64,000 nucleotides of DNA from Sinorhizobium garamanticum (lineage in GTDB: Bacteria; Pseudomonadota; Alphaproteobacteria; Rhizobiales; Rhizobiaceae), in the NCBI RefSeq assembly GCF_029892065.1, contig NZ_CP120374.1:1736001-1800000 (forward strand). The letters are read 5' to 3'. The notes under the pieces were generated by a model, which was not told the DNA's origin, made no database searches, and worked only from the letters and a program-made list of their open reading frames with translations. The position numbers were made by a program, and so were the translations under genes. Below are positions 1 through 12,159 of this stretch, piece by piece; position 1 is the first letter of the stretch, and each line of letters begins with the position of its first letter.

Positions 1-50
1 AGCGTTCTTCTTGAGAAGGTTCGTGGCGATGGGTCCACGACACGACCAAG

Positions 51-963
51 TCAAATCCCGTGCAGGACCTGCGTCGCCTTGACGGCGGCCGATGCCCGGT
101 TTTCGACGCCGAGCTTCACGTAGATCTGTTCCAGATGCTTGGTGACCGTGCGGGCGCTTAAGCCGAGGATCTCGCCGATATCGCGGTTGGATTTGCCCTT
201 GGCGATCCACAGCAGTACCTCGGATTCGCGCTGCGTCAGCAGGAAATGCTGGCGCAGCATCTCGTCGTCGCTCATGCCGTTCTCGGCGGTCAGGCGGAAG
301 AGGTATTCGTTGGAGCCGATGGCGCCGAGATAGGAAATCTGCAAGCCCGTCTGCCCCGCCTGCTGCAGGGTAAAGCTGGCCTGACCGGAGCCATGCTTTT
401 CACGCTGCCGCATCCATTCGGCGATGCGGGCGGTCACCACCGCAAGCCCGTCGTCGCTTCCCGTTGCAGCATTGACGAGGCGCGTCGCCTGCGGCGTCGA
501 CCAGCGGACGCCGCCGTCGCCGCGCACGGCAAGCAGGTGCCGCCCGGCCGCATCGAGCGCAACCCGGGCGCTCTGGGCGGAACGCGCGTTGGAGAGATGG
601 ACGCGAATGCGGGCCCGCAGTTCGTCGATGTTGATAGGCTTCGTGAGATAGTCGACGCCGCCGGCTTCCAGCGCGCGTACCACGTGCTCCGTCTCGGTGA
701 GCCCGGTCATGAAAACCACTGGAACCTGGGTGACGGAGGCGTTTGCCTTCAGTCGGATGCAGGTATCGAAACCGTCCATCCCGGGCATCACGGCGTCGAG
801 CAGGATGATGTCGGGAGTGATGCGGTCGGCAATATTCAGGGCGGCGTTGCCGGAGGTGGCGATCAACACCGAAAAGCCGGATTGTTCCAGCGCTTCAGTC
901 AGGAAGCCCAGCGCCTCTGGCGAATCGTCGACCAGAAGCACGATGTCGCGCGGATTGGCAGGG

Positions 964-971
<8 letters not shown>
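51..971 (-). CDS. NarL/FixJ-type response regulator with REC and LuxR-type HTH domains
   Basis: This 306-residue protein is a DNA-binding response regulator. The receiver domain (about residues 10-125) shows the acidic pair D15-D16, the phospho-acceptor D59 in the LLDAVMPGMDG motif, T89 and K111. A middle segment of about 120 residues follows, and a LuxR-type helix-turn-helix closes the protein (about 240-300, motif LTQRESEVLLWIAKG). The start is GTG and overlaps the end of the hybrid kinase gene by 8 bp, so the two are translationally coupled and surely form one system. Its DNA targets are unknown. The urt operon is a plausible target by proximity only; an ACGTA direct repeat at 7785-7799 is a candidate site. 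Confidence 0.93.
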
Positions 972-4341
<3,370 letters not shown>

Positions 4342-4630
4342 GGTCCCTCGTCATCTCTTGCGCTGCCGGCAGACGCCAGTTTTCCTTTCGTAACACAGAG
4401 GGACGATGCATGAAATTGCTGCATTGCGGGAATGTTTCCGGCAAACCGGCCTGATCTGGGTCCGATGTCTTTCGTGGCGCCGACGGCAGGATGAATCTCG
4501 TAAGTCGTTATGGCATCGACGTAAGGCCGCCGTAGACGGAGGCGTTCAGTGTGATGGGAAGGGTGGGAAGCGGAAAGTTAGTTCAACGCGCTCGGTGCCA
4601 AACGATACCGTCCGGTTCCTTCTCCCAGGT
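4342..4630. other. Intergenic region without a recognised gene
   Basis: This stretch separates the permease-kinase gene, read leftwards, from the 3' end of the TetR gene. The open frames here have no recognisable protein features and look like chance frames. It should hold the promoter of the kinase/regulator operon, but I could not pick a convincing promoter or operator. Confidence 0.5.
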
Positions 4631-5224
4631 TCACATCGACTTCGCCAGCAAACCAGTCGCCAGGGAGCGGAAGGCCTCGATAGCTTTCGGCAGGACATCT
4701 TTGGGATCGTCGCTCGCAGCGATCCAGAGAGCCGCATTGAGCGCTGCGCCGTTCAGTAGCCGGGCTGCAGCCTCAGCATCCATCGGCTTCATGATTCCTT
4801 GTTCCATCAGGCGTTCAACTGTCCGCCTTGTCGCCTGCAGGCAGCTGTTCTGAGTGGGCCATTGCGATGGATCACCAAGGACCGCCGGCCCGTCCAGCAG
4901 AACGATACGCTGCACTTCAGGATCGAGCGCCATTTCGATGTAGGCCACCCCTTCGGCCATCAGTCCTTCCCACTCGTCTTCTGAGTGGGCGCCCATCTCC
5001 TGCGCCCGCGTTGCCATCTCTGCGTCGATCTGATTGACAACGGCCGCCAGAAGCCCGCGCTTGTCCCCGAAATTGTGGTAGAGCGCCCCCCGGGTCAACC
5101 CCACCTCAGCGGTCAGATCGTCCATTGAAGCCGCGGCGTAACCCTTTTCGGCAAAGGCCTTTCGCGCGGCCGCGATCAGCTTTGCGCGGTTCGCTTCCAT
5201 CGTCTCAGCTCGTTTCGCGGCCAT
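4631..5224 (-). CDS. TetR/AcrR-family transcriptional repressor
   Basis: The 197-residue protein has the typical TetR N-terminal helix-turn-helix (about residues 14-60; GYAAASMDDLTAEVGLTRGALYHNFGDK) and a C-terminal all-helical ligand domain of normal length. It is transcribed away from the RidA-like gene. The 129-bp gap between the starts carries three copies of ATACGNNNCGTAT, which are very probably its own operators. It therefore most likely represses itself and the RidA-family gene, and releases DNA when an unknown small ligand binds. Confidence 0.93.
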   Translation of the reverse strand: MAAKRAETMEANRAKLIAAARKAFAEKGYAAASMDDLTAEVGLTRGALYHNFGDKRGLLAAVVNQIDAEMATRAQEMGAHSEDEWEGLMAEGVAYIEMALDPEVQRIVLLDGPAVLGDPSQWPTQNSCLQATRRTVERLMEQGIMKPMDAEAAARLLNGAALNAALWIAASDDPKDVLPKAIEAFRSLATGLLAKSM

Positions 5225-5242
5225 CAGTCACTGCTCATTCAT

Positions 5243-5306
5243 ATACGCACCGTATGTGGATTGACATACGGTGCGTATGTGTGTTTGTTCTGTATACGCG
5301 CCGTAT
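5243..5306. promoter_or_regulatory. Triple TetR operator, three ATACGNNNCGTAT sites
   Basis: Three near-palindromic 13-mers with the pattern ATACG-N3-CGTAT lie at 5243-5255, 5266-5278 and 5294-5306. The first two are also arms of a perfect 15-bp inverted repeat (5243-5257 against 5264-5278) around a 6-bp spacer. A TTGACA hexamer at 5261-5266 lies between sites 1 and 2, so bound repressor would block a promoter there. Assignment to the adjacent TetR protein is inference from position. Confidence 0.85.
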
Positions 5307-5353
5307 ATCAAATTATGCAGCGGCGTGTGAAGCCCTCAAGGTGAAGGAATTAA

Positions 5354-5755
5354 ATGATGACACAGCGCGACGCAGTATTCCCTGCCAATCGGCATGCCCT
5401 CTACGAAGCCCACGGCTATTCGGCTGCGATCCGCTCCGGGGGCCTTCTGTTTGTTTCGGGGCAGGTCGGCAGCCGCTCCGATGGAACTCCCGAGCCTGAC
5501 TTCAAACGCCAGGTACAATTGGCCTTTGAAAACCTGCGGGCTACATTAGACGCGGCAGGCTGCACTTTCGACGATATCGTCGATGTGACCACGTTCCATA
5601 CGGATCCCGAGAACCAGTTTGAAACCATCATGGCGGTCAAGAATCACATATTCGATAAACCGCCGTACCCGAACTGGACCGCAATCGGGGTGAACTGGCT
5701 TGCGGGTTTCGATTTCGAGATCAAGGTCATCGCGCGCATTCCTGAAAACGCATAG
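5354..5755 (+). CDS. RidA/YjgF/YER057c-family protein
   Basis: The 133-residue protein has the full RidA fold signature: a strand near LLFVSGQVG, a central F-N-L helix (FENLRATLDAAGCTFDDIV) and a C-terminal strand pair. Classical RidA proteins deaminate reactive enamine/imine intermediates using an arginine in the PARS-type loop. Here the corresponding region reads YPNWTAIGV with no arginine, so imine deaminase activity should not be assumed. An AAGG-type ribosome site precedes the tandem ATG codons. It is divergent from and probably controlled by the TetR gene. Confidence 0.9.
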   Translation: MMTQRDAVFPANRHALYEAHGYSAAIRSGGLLFVSGQVGSRSDGTPEPDFKRQVQLAFENLRATLDAAGCTFDDIVDVTTFHTDPENQFETIMAVKNHIFDKPPYPNWTAIGVNWLAGFDFEIKVIARIPENA

Positions 5756-5764
5756 GTCTGCTCG

Positions 5765-5789
5765 GCCGGAGCGATTCCGGCACTCCGGC
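5765..5789. terminator. Possible bidirectional terminator between convergent genes
   Basis: A 7-bp inverted repeat (GCCGGAG at 5765-5771 and CTCCGGC at 5783-5789) lies in the 55-bp gap between the convergent RidA-like and OsmC-like genes. There is no clear T-run, so this is only a candidate. Confidence 0.4.
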
Positions 5790-5810
5790 ATCCAGTGGTG
5801 TAATCGGTGA

Positions 5811-6245
5811 TTAGCGCGCACTCGTCACGGCGGTGTCGATGACGGCGAAGTCATGGGTGATGGTGGCGGTCTTCGCCAGCATCGCCGACGCCGAGCAGTA
5901 TTTTTCCAGGGACAGAGCGATCGCACGCTCCACCTTTTTCGCCGCGAGGCCGCGCCCCTTCACCACAAAGTGCATATGGATGCGGGTAAAGACCCTCGGG
6001 TCCTGTTCGGCTCGCTCAGCGTCGAGCTCGACGGTGCAGTCCTCGACCGCCTCGCGGCCCTTTTCGAGGATGTGAACGACGTCATAGGCCGAGCAGCCGC
6101 CGGCCCCGATCAGCACCAGTTCCATCGGGCTCGGCCCGGGCGTTCGCCCCTCCGGCCCAGAGGCCGTTCCGAATACGAGTTTGTGACCGCTCCCGGACTC
6201 GCCGACAAACGTTCGCTCTTCAACCCATTTGATTCGTGCTTTCAT
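5811..6245 (-). CDS. OsmC/Ohr-family redox protein
   Basis: This 144-residue protein matches the OsmC-like family, small cytoplasmic dimers that often reduce organic peroxides through two cysteines. Both expected cysteines are visible: C51 in GAGGCSAYDVV and C117 in LEKYCSASAML. The start at 6245 is chosen because a strong GGGGAAAGG ribosome site lies just upstream and because the family begins here; the open frame runs 40 codons further without family similarity. It ends convergently with the RidA-like gene. The physiological substrate is not known. Confidence 0.9.
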   Translation of the reverse strand: MKARIKWVEERTFVGESGSGHKLVFGTASGPEGRTPGPSPMELVLIGAGGCSAYDVVHILEKGREAVEDCTVELDAERAEQDPRVFTRIHMHFVVKGRGLAAKKVERAIALSLEKYCSASAMLAKTATITHDFAVIDTAVTSAR

Positions 6246-6477
6246 GACCTTTCCCCTTGTGCTCAGGTGCAACAGCCGGACGGCGCTGAGATTTCCAATA
6301 ACCGGAAACGTCATGCTGCGGCCAGACAGGCACCTCGATTTCGTCGACGATCGCGTTTCCACCATTCGGCGCGCTGAAGCGCTCGCCGCCCTCGCGGTTC
6401 AGACGTTTGCGCTTCTCGGGAACTTGGCGAGCGCCTTGACTGCCTGCGGATCTGTCCGCAGGCTGACAGCTCCGGTG

Positions 6478-7476
6478 TCATCGCCTGAAGACGTAAACCG
6501 CTCCTCCGGCATCGTCTGATACGAGAATAGAACCGTCGGGCGCTTCCTTGACGTCCACCGGCCGGCCGACATCTCTGAGGAACGTCGTCGCCGAAACCGG
6601 TCGGCCGCCCCGGAAGCGCACCCGCACGACCTGATACCCGACGGGAACCGACCTGTCCCAACTGCCGTGCTGGGCGACCAAAGCGTCGCCGCCGAGGCTG
6701 CGGAAGAAATGGATGCCGAGGGCCGCAACATGCGCCTGAAAGTCGAGGACGGGCGGAATCTGCCGCTCGGGCGGCGCCGCGTCCTCAAACCCTTCGAGCC
6801 GGGTCTGGCCTCCAAAATACGGAAAGCCGTAAAAGCCGCCCGGCCGAAGCGCGTTGAGCTCGTCGGGCGGGATATCGTCGCCCATTCCGTCGGCACCGTT
6901 GTCGGTAAAGTACATGGTGCCGCCGCGCCAGTCGAAGCCGACCGAGTTGCGCACGCCCCAGGCGACCCGGCGAAGATCGGACCCGTCCTGGTTCATGCTG
7001 ACGATCGTGCCCTGCAGCCCGCGCGGCCGGCAAATGTTGCAAGGCGATCCAAACGAGACATAGAGCCGGGAATCGGGGCCGACGGCGATATAGCGATAGC
7101 TATGGGCTCCCGAATTCGGCAGGCCTCGGCGAATATCGCGCCTGCCGCTCAGAGCGCCCCCGCGCCCGATGTCGAACGCGGTTACGCTGTCCCTCGAAGC
7201 GACGAACAACCGACCGCCAGAGCATGCGACTCCATTTGCAGCGGAGAACCCGGACGCGGCCCGCCGGGCGCCGCCGCCAGACAACGGCACGGCATAGACC
7301 GAGGAACCCTTGGTTCCGACGAACACTATATCGCCGCAGACCGCCATTTCGCGCGCGGCAGGAACGCGAGCGAGCAGGTCGGCCCGCGCCGGCCCGAGAG
7401 CCACGCCGGAGGCGATCGCCGCCAGCGCGAGAAAACCCATTCGAGCGAACCCGGCTTTTGAGGAAAAGACCTCCAT
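6478..7476 (-). CDS. Exported PQQ-type sugar/sorbosone dehydrogenase-like beta-propeller
   Basis: The 332-residue protein begins with a signal peptide (residues 1-32, ending in PARA) and then follows the beta-propeller of soluble PQQ-dependent glucose/sorbosone dehydrogenases, with motifs such as SGAHSYRYIAVGPDSRLYVS, DELNALRPGGFYGFPYFGG and LVAQHGSWDRS. It should act in the periplasm and oxidise an aldose or similar alcohol; the substrate is unknown. The start at 7476 is supported by a GGAGG site five bases upstream, and 21 extra codons before it are not family-like. No cytochrome partner is adjacent. Confidence 0.85.
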   Translation of the reverse strand: MEVFSSKAGFARMGFLALAAIASGVALGPARADLLARVPAAREMAVCGDIVFVGTKGSSVYAVPLSGGGARRAASGFSAANGVACSGGRLFVASRDSVTAFDIGRGGALSGRRDIRRGLPNSGAHSYRYIAVGPDSRLYVSFGSPCNICRPRGLQGTIVSMNQDGSDLRRVAWGVRNSVGFDWRGGTMYFTDNGADGMGDDIPPDELNALRPGGFYGFPYFGGQTRLEGFEDAAPPERQIPPVLDFQAHVAALGIHFFRSLGGDALVAQHGSWDRSVPVGYQVVRVRFRGGRPVSATTFLRDVGRPVDVKEAPDGSILVSDDAGGAVYVFRR

Positions 7477-7551
7477 CGGCGCCTCCGAATGCAAGCTGAA
7501 CTTGCTGGAGGGAATTGGAGCGGCTTGCTCTCGTTTCAACCCGGAGCATAC

Positions 7552-7650
7552 TGCATTTTTCCTTCAATCGTAGCCGATCCAAGGACAGAAACATGCGGTA
7601 ATTCAAAAGGTTACGGCGTCCTTTGCACATCTGATTAGGCGCGCGGCGCC
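7552..7650. repeat. Palindromic intergenic repeat, copy 1 (degenerate)
   Basis: This is a diverged member of the nine-copy family described in the findings. Recognisable parts are the TGCAT / ATGCGG arm pair, the AATTCAAAAGG spacer, the GGCGTCCTTTG block and the terminal GCGCGGCGCC. Orientation is the same as the copy at 34420. Confidence 0.75.
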
Positions 7651-7784
7651 AGTAGGCCTCACGGCGAAGTGATCTTCAGACCGATACAGGTTCCTCGGAG
7701 GCCCGTAACCAGGTCGACCTCGCATGAGATCGCGAATGACGCGTCCCGATCGGCTTGAGAACTTCCTTCTTCCCCCCGCCACCT

Positions 7785-7799
7785 ACGTAGAATGACGTA
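7785..7799. promoter_or_regulatory. ACGTA-N5-ACGTA direct repeat upstream of urtA
   Basis: Two ACGTA pentamers start exactly 10 bp apart (7785 and 7795), and the first lies in the palindrome CTACGTAG. The site sits about 100 bp before the urtA start, a usual place for an activator. NarL/FixJ-type regulators often use TAC/GTA-rich sites, so the regulator at 51-971 is a candidate binder. This is inference. Confidence 0.35.
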
Positions 7800-7897
7800 T
7801 GTGCAGCGCAGCACGAACGTCGGATGATCGGTCAAGCAACGGCCAAAGAATAATCATCGCCCCGTTGCGGCGACCAGAACTAGAGGGGTTCAATCCG

Positions 7898-9190
7898 ATG
7901 ACTATCAGGGCACGCGTTTGCGGCGCATTCCTCGCTGCCGCCCTTTCAACCACTGCGTTCAACGGCGCGTTTGCCGCCGAGGACACGATCAAGGTCGGCA
8001 TTCTTCATTCGCTTTCCGGCACCATGGCGATCTCCGAGACGACGCTCAAGGACGCCATGCTCATGCTGATCGATGAGCAGAACAAGAAGGGCGGCATTCT
8101 CGGCAAGAAGCTGGAGGCAGTCGTCGTCGACCCGGCTTCCGACTGGCCGCTCTTTGCCGAAAAGGCGCGCGAGCTGATCTCGGTCGACAAGGTTTCGGCC
8201 GTCTTCGGCTGCTGGACCTCCGTGTCGCGCAAATCGGTGCTGCCGGTCTTCGAGGAACTGAATTCGATCCTCTTCTATCCTGTCCAGTACGAGGGCGAGG
8301 AAAGCCAGCGTAACGTCTTTTACACCGGCGCCGCGCCGAACCAGCAGGCGATCCCCGCCGTCGATTATCTGATGGAAAACGAAGAGGTCGAGCGCTGGGT
8401 GCTCGCCGGCACCGACTACGTCTATCCGCGCACTACCAACAAGATCCTTGAAGCCTACCTGATCTCCAAGGGCGTGAAGCCCGAAGACATCATGATCAAC
8501 TACACGCCCTTCGGCCATTCCGACTGGCAGACGATCGTTTCCGACATCAAGAAGTTCGGCTCGGCCGGCAAGAAGACCGCCGTCGTCTCGACGATCAACG
8601 GCGACGCCAACGTGCCGTTCTACAAGGAGCTCGCCAACCAGGGCATCAAGGCCGAGGACATCCCGGTCGTCGCCTTCTCCGTCGGCGAGGAAGAACTCGC
8701 CGGCCTCGACACCGGTCCGCTGGTCGGGCATCTGGCTGCCTGGAACTACTTCCATTCGGTCGACAATCCGGCCAATGCCGAATTCATCAAGACCTGGAAG
8801 GCCTATACCAAGAACGACAAGCGGGTGTCCAATGACCCGATGGAAGCCCACTATATCGGCTTCAACATGTGGCTGAAGGCGGTCGAAAAGGCCGGCACCA
8901 CCGACACCGACGCCGTGCTCGACGCCATGGTCGGCATCTCCGTGCCGAACCTTTCCGGCGGCTATTCCACCATGATGCCGAACCACCACATCACCAAGCC
9001 GGTATTGATCGGCGAGATCCAGGCGGACGGCCAGTTCGAGACGGTCTGGGAAACGCCCGGCCTCGTGGTCGGCGACGAGTGGTCGGATTACCTGCCGGAT
9101 TCGAAGGACCTGATCGCCGACTGGCGGGCCCCTATGTCCTGCGGCAACTTCAACGTCGCCACGGGAAAATGCGGCGGCAAGGGTTCCTGA
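7898..9190 (+). CDS. urtA: Urea ABC transporter, periplasmic substrate-binding protein
   Basis: The 430-residue protein starts with a signal peptide (about residues 1-27) and has the UrtA signature IKVGILHSLSGTMAISE, followed by FGCWTSVSRKSVLPVFEELNS-type and NPMEAHYIGF-type blocks typical of the urea and short-chain amide binding family. It captures urea in the periplasm for UrtBCDE. The start at 7898 gives a proper signal peptide and has AGAGGGG upstream; the frame is open for 33 more codons that do not look like a leader. A strong stem-loop follows the stop, probably allowing this subunit to be made in excess. Confidence 0.95.
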   Translation: MTIRARVCGAFLAAALSTTAFNGAFAAEDTIKVGILHSLSGTMAISETTLKDAMLMLIDEQNKKGGILGKKLEAVVVDPASDWPLFAEKARELISVDKVSAVFGCWTSVSRKSVLPVFEELNSILFYPVQYEGEESQRNVFYTGAAPNQQAIPAVDYLMENEEVERWVLAGTDYVYPRTTNKILEAYLISKGVKPEDIMINYTPFGHSDWQTIVSDIKKFGSAGKKTAVVSTINGDANVPFYKELANQGIKAEDIPVVAFSVGEEELAGLDTGPLVGHLAAWNYFHSVDNPANAEFIKTWKAYTKNDKRVSNDPMEAHYIGFNMWLKAVEKAGTTDTDAVLDAMVGISVPNLSGGYSTMMPNHHITKPVLIGEIQADGQFETVWETPGLVVGDEWSDYLPDSKDLIADWRAPMSCGNFNVATGKCGGKGS

Positions 9191-9277
9191 TTTCATGACG
9201 AAGCACTTGTTCTCGAAAAAGACCGCTTAGGCCTTGTTCGACAATCTCGTTTCATGACGAACCGATAGATCGAAATA

Positions 9278-9311
9278 CCCTCCGTCCGAAAGCGTCCATT
9301 CGGACGGAGGG
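9278..9311 (+). promoter_or_regulatory. Intercistronic stem-loop between urtA and urtB
   Basis: A perfect 13-bp inverted repeat (9278-9290 and 9299-9311) with an 8-base loop lies in the 175-bp gap after urtA. It is followed by GCATTTTC, a weak T-rich tail. It probably acts as a partial terminator or 3' end protector for urtA mRNA. A 12-bp direct repeat TTTCATGACGAA (9191 and 9250) lies just before it. Confidence 0.8.
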
Positions 9312-9365
9312 GCATTTTCACCGATGTCGCGCCGCAAACCGACGCGGAAACCGTGCGAGGGGCGA

Positions 9366-10982
9366 ATGTATCGCATCTTACAAACCGTGCTTGTGGCCCT
9401 GGTCCTTTTCACCGCGATCCCGACCGCGGGGCTGAGGGCGCAGGAGCCGTTGCGCGACCTCGTGAACGCGCTCGGCACGGCGAAGCTGTCCAACATGGAC
9501 GAACATATCGCGGCGCTGGCAAAGAGCGGCGATCCCAAGATCGTGCCGGTCCTCGAAACGCTCGGCGACGGCAACCTCTATGCCCGCAAAGCTGATGGCC
9601 AAGTGTTCCTCACGCGTGAGGAGGGCGCGAACCTGACGCTGACCGATCCGCTTTCCGGCGAGAGCGTCGGCGAGGCGCCGAAGAGCGCACTGCAGAAGAT
9701 CAAGGTCAACAACAGCGTGCGCCGTGCCGTGCGCGCCGCGCTCGGCGGCTTGACGCTGCTGAGCCCCGATCGCAATCAACGCTTCAGGGCCGCGCAGTCC
9801 ATCCTGCAGGCACCCAACGCGGGTGCGCTCCCGACAATCGAAAACGCGCTCGCCGCCGAGAAAGATGCGGCCATCCGCATATTGCTCGAACAGGCGCGCG
9901 CAACGGCGATCCTCACCTCCGACCGTCCCGGCGAGGAGAAGCGACAGGCCGTTCAAACCCTGAAGCAAGGCGGCAGCCGCGAGGCGCTTTCCATTCTCAC
10001 GACCGCCCTCGGCACGGCGGACGAGACGTTGAAGCGGGACATCGAAGCGGCGCTCGCGAGCATCGAGCAAAGCCAGGCGCTCTGGGCCGCCGGCCAGAAT
10101 ATCTGGTACGGGCTCTCGCTCGGCTCGGTGCTGCTGCTTGCCGCAATCGGCCTTGCCATCACCTTCGGCGTCATGGGCATCATCAACATGGCGCATGGCG
10201 AGATGGTGATGCTCGGCGCCTATACCACCTTTCTCGTGCAGGAGATCATCCGCACGTCCTTTCCGGGCCTCTTCGACTGGTCGCTGGCGATCGCACTGCC
10301 GCTCGCCTTCCTGGTTACCGGCGCTGTCGGGCTGGCGATCGAGCGCGGCGTCATCCGCTTCCTCTATGGCCGGCCGCTTGAAACGCTGCTTGCCACCTGG
10401 GGCATATCGCTGATCCTGCAGCAGGCGGTGCGTTCGATCTTCGGTCCGACCAACCGGGAGGTCGGCAATCCGTCATGGATGTCCGGCGCCTTCGACCTCG
10501 GCGGGTTGACGGTCACCTGGAACCGTCTCTGGATCATTCTTTTCGCGCTCACCGTCTTTGCAGGCCTTCTCTTCCTGTTGAAGAAGACGCCGATGGGCCT
10601 GCAGATGCGCGCGGTGACGCAGAACCGGCGGATGGCCTCCTCCATGGGCATCCGCACGCCCGTGGTCGATGCGCTCACCTTCGCGCTCGGCTCCGGGATT
10701 GCCGGCATGGCGGGCGTGGCGCTCTCGCAGATCGACAACGTCTCGCCGAACCTCGGCCAGGGCTACATCATCGACAGCTTCATGGTCGTGGTCTTCGGCG
10801 GCGTCGGCAATCTCTGGGGCACGCTCGTCGGCGCCTTCTCGCTCGGCATCCTCAACAAGTTCCTCGAGCCCTATGCCGGCGCCGTGCTCGGCAAGATCCT
10901 CGTGCTCGTGCTGATCATTCTCTTCATCCAGAAGCGGCCGCGCGGGCTGTTCGCACTCAAGGGCCGGGCGGTGGAAGCATGA
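9366..10982 (+). CDS. urtB: Urea ABC transporter permease UrtB
   Basis: This 538-residue protein has a signal peptide, a periplasmic alpha-helical N-terminal region of about 230 residues that is typical for UrtB, and then a LivH-type permease domain with the segment GVMGIINMAHGEMVMLGAY and a C-terminal FIQKRPRGLF tail. It forms half of the membrane channel for urea import. The start at 9366 is preferred because GAGGGGCGA precedes it; an ATG 42 bases upstream lacks a ribosome site. Its stop overlaps the urtC start in an ATGA. Confidence 0.94.
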   Translation: MYRILQTVLVALVLFTAIPTAGLRAQEPLRDLVNALGTAKLSNMDEHIAALAKSGDPKIVPVLETLGDGNLYARKADGQVFLTREEGANLTLTDPLSGESVGEAPKSALQKIKVNNSVRRAVRAALGGLTLLSPDRNQRFRAAQSILQAPNAGALPTIENALAAEKDAAIRILLEQARATAILTSDRPGEEKRQAVQTLKQGGSREALSILTTALGTADETLKRDIEAALASIEQSQALWAAGQNIWYGLSLGSVLLLAAIGLAITFGVMGIINMAHGEMVMLGAYTTFLVQEIIRTSFPGLFDWSLAIALPLAFLVTGAVGLAIERGVIRFLYGRPLETLLATWGISLILQQAVRSIFGPTNREVGNPSWMSGAFDLGGLTVTWNRLWIILFALTVFAGLLFLLKKTPMGLQMRAVTQNRRMASSMGIRTPVVDALTFALGSGIAGMAGVALSQIDNVSPNLGQGYIIDSFMVVVFGGVGNLWGTLVGAFSLGILNKFLEPYAGAVLGKILVLVLIILFIQKRPRGLFALKGRAVEA

Positions 10983-12154
10983 TTACCTCGTTCCTCATCA
11001 AGTCGCTGGATCGCACCATTCTCGTACCCGTGGCGATCCTGCTAGCACTCGCCGTCCTTATTCCAGCGCTCAATCTCCTGACGGCGCCCGACCATCCGCT
11101 GCACGTGCCGACCTATCTCGTTTCGCTCTTCGGCAAATACCTGACCTATGCGCTGCTGGCGCTGGCGCTCGATCTCGTCTGGGGCTTCTGCGGCATTCTC
11201 TCGCTCGGCCACGCCGCCTTCTTTGCGCTCGGCGGCTATGCCATGGGCATGTACCTGATGCGCCAGATCGGCGCCCGCGGCTCCTACGGCAATCCGCTGC
11301 TGCCGGATTTCATGGTGTTCCTGAACTGGAGGGAACTGCCCTGGTTCTGGCATGGCTTCGACATGTTCTGGTTCGCGGCGCTGATGGTCGTCCTCGTACC
11401 GGGCCTCATCGCCTTCGTCTTCGGCTGGTTCGCCTTCCGCTCACGCGTCAACGGCGTCTATCTGTCGATCATCACCCAGGCGATGACCTATGCGCTGCTG
11501 CTCGCCTTCTTTAGGAACGACATGGGCTTCGGCGGCAACAACGGGCTGACGGACTTCAAGGACATTCTCGGCTTCAACATCCAGGCGGATGGAACCCGCG
11601 CCGCGCTCTTTGCCGCTTCCGCGCTGGCGCTTGCCGTTTCGCTCGTCATCACCTCGGGAATCGTGCGCTCGAAATTCGGCAAGGTGCTGGTGGCGCTGCG
11701 CGATGCCGAAAGCCGCACCCGCTTCCTGGGTTATCGCGTCGAGCACATGAAGCTCTTCGCCTTCACCGTCTCTGCGATGATGGCCGGTGTCGCCGGTGCC
11801 CTCTACGTGCCGCAGGTCGGCATCATCAATCCCGGCGAGTTCGAGCCCGGCAATTCGATCGAGGTGGTGATCTGGACGGCGGTCGGCGGCCGCGGCACGC
11901 TGATCGGTCCGATCATCGGCGCCATCCTCGTCAATGGCGGAAAGAGTATCTTTACCGCCGCCTTCCCGGAATTCTGGCTCTTTGCGCTGGGCGGGCTCTT
12001 CGTGCTCGTCACGCTGCTCATGCCGAAGGGCATTGTCGGCACGGCACAGCACCATCTTGCCCGGCGCCGCTCCTATCGCGAGGCCGCCCGGAAGGAAAGA
12101 ATGAGCGACAAAGAGGCAGGCCTGCCGGCTGCCGAACCGATGGCCGCGGAGTGA
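10979..12154 (+). CDS. urtC: Urea ABC transporter permease UrtC
   Basis: The 391-residue protein is a LivM-type permease, with about nine to ten membrane segments and family blocks such as LALDLVWGFCGILSLGHAAFFALGGY and WTAVGGRGTLIGPIIGA. It pairs with UrtB to make the urea channel. The start ATG overlaps the urtB stop by 4 bp (ATGA), showing coupled translation. The hydrophilic C-terminal tail after about residue 360 is poorly conserved in this family. Confidence 0.95.
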   Translation: MITSFLIKSLDRTILVPVAILLALAVLIPALNLLTAPDHPLHVPTYLVSLFGKYLTYALLALALDLVWGFCGILSLGHAAFFALGGYAMGMYLMRQIGARGSYGNPLLPDFMVFLNWRELPWFWHGFDMFWFAALMVVLVPGLIAFVFGWFAFRSRVNGVYLSIITQAMTYALLLAFFRNDMGFGGNNGLTDFKDILGFNIQADGTRAALFAASALALAVSLVITSGIVRSKFGKVLVALRDAESRTRFLGYRVEHMKLFAFTVSAMMAGVAGALYVPQVGIINPGEFEPGNSIEVVIWTAVGGRGTLIGPIIGAILVNGGKSIFTAAFPEFWLFALGGLFVLVTLLMPKGIVGTAQHHLARRRSYREAARKERMSDKEAGLPAAEPMAAE

Positions 12155-12159
12155 TTGTC

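Noticed and set aside
4406..4853. Rightward frames between the kinase and TetR genes
   Set aside because: Composition is not protein-like and part of the frames overlaps the TetR gene antisense.
7650..7897. Sigma-54/NtrC promoter for urtA
   Set aside because: I looked for TGGCAC-N5-TTGC-type spacing and found no convincing match in the urtA upstream region.
7946..9196. Long leftward open frame opposite urtA
   Set aside because: It is the antisense of a clear UrtA protein and shows only Arg/Gly/Val-rich shadow composition.
9191..9261. 12-bp direct repeat TTTCATGACGAA after urtA
   Set aside because: Only two copies with no flanking structure of a mobile element; noted with the hairpin feature.
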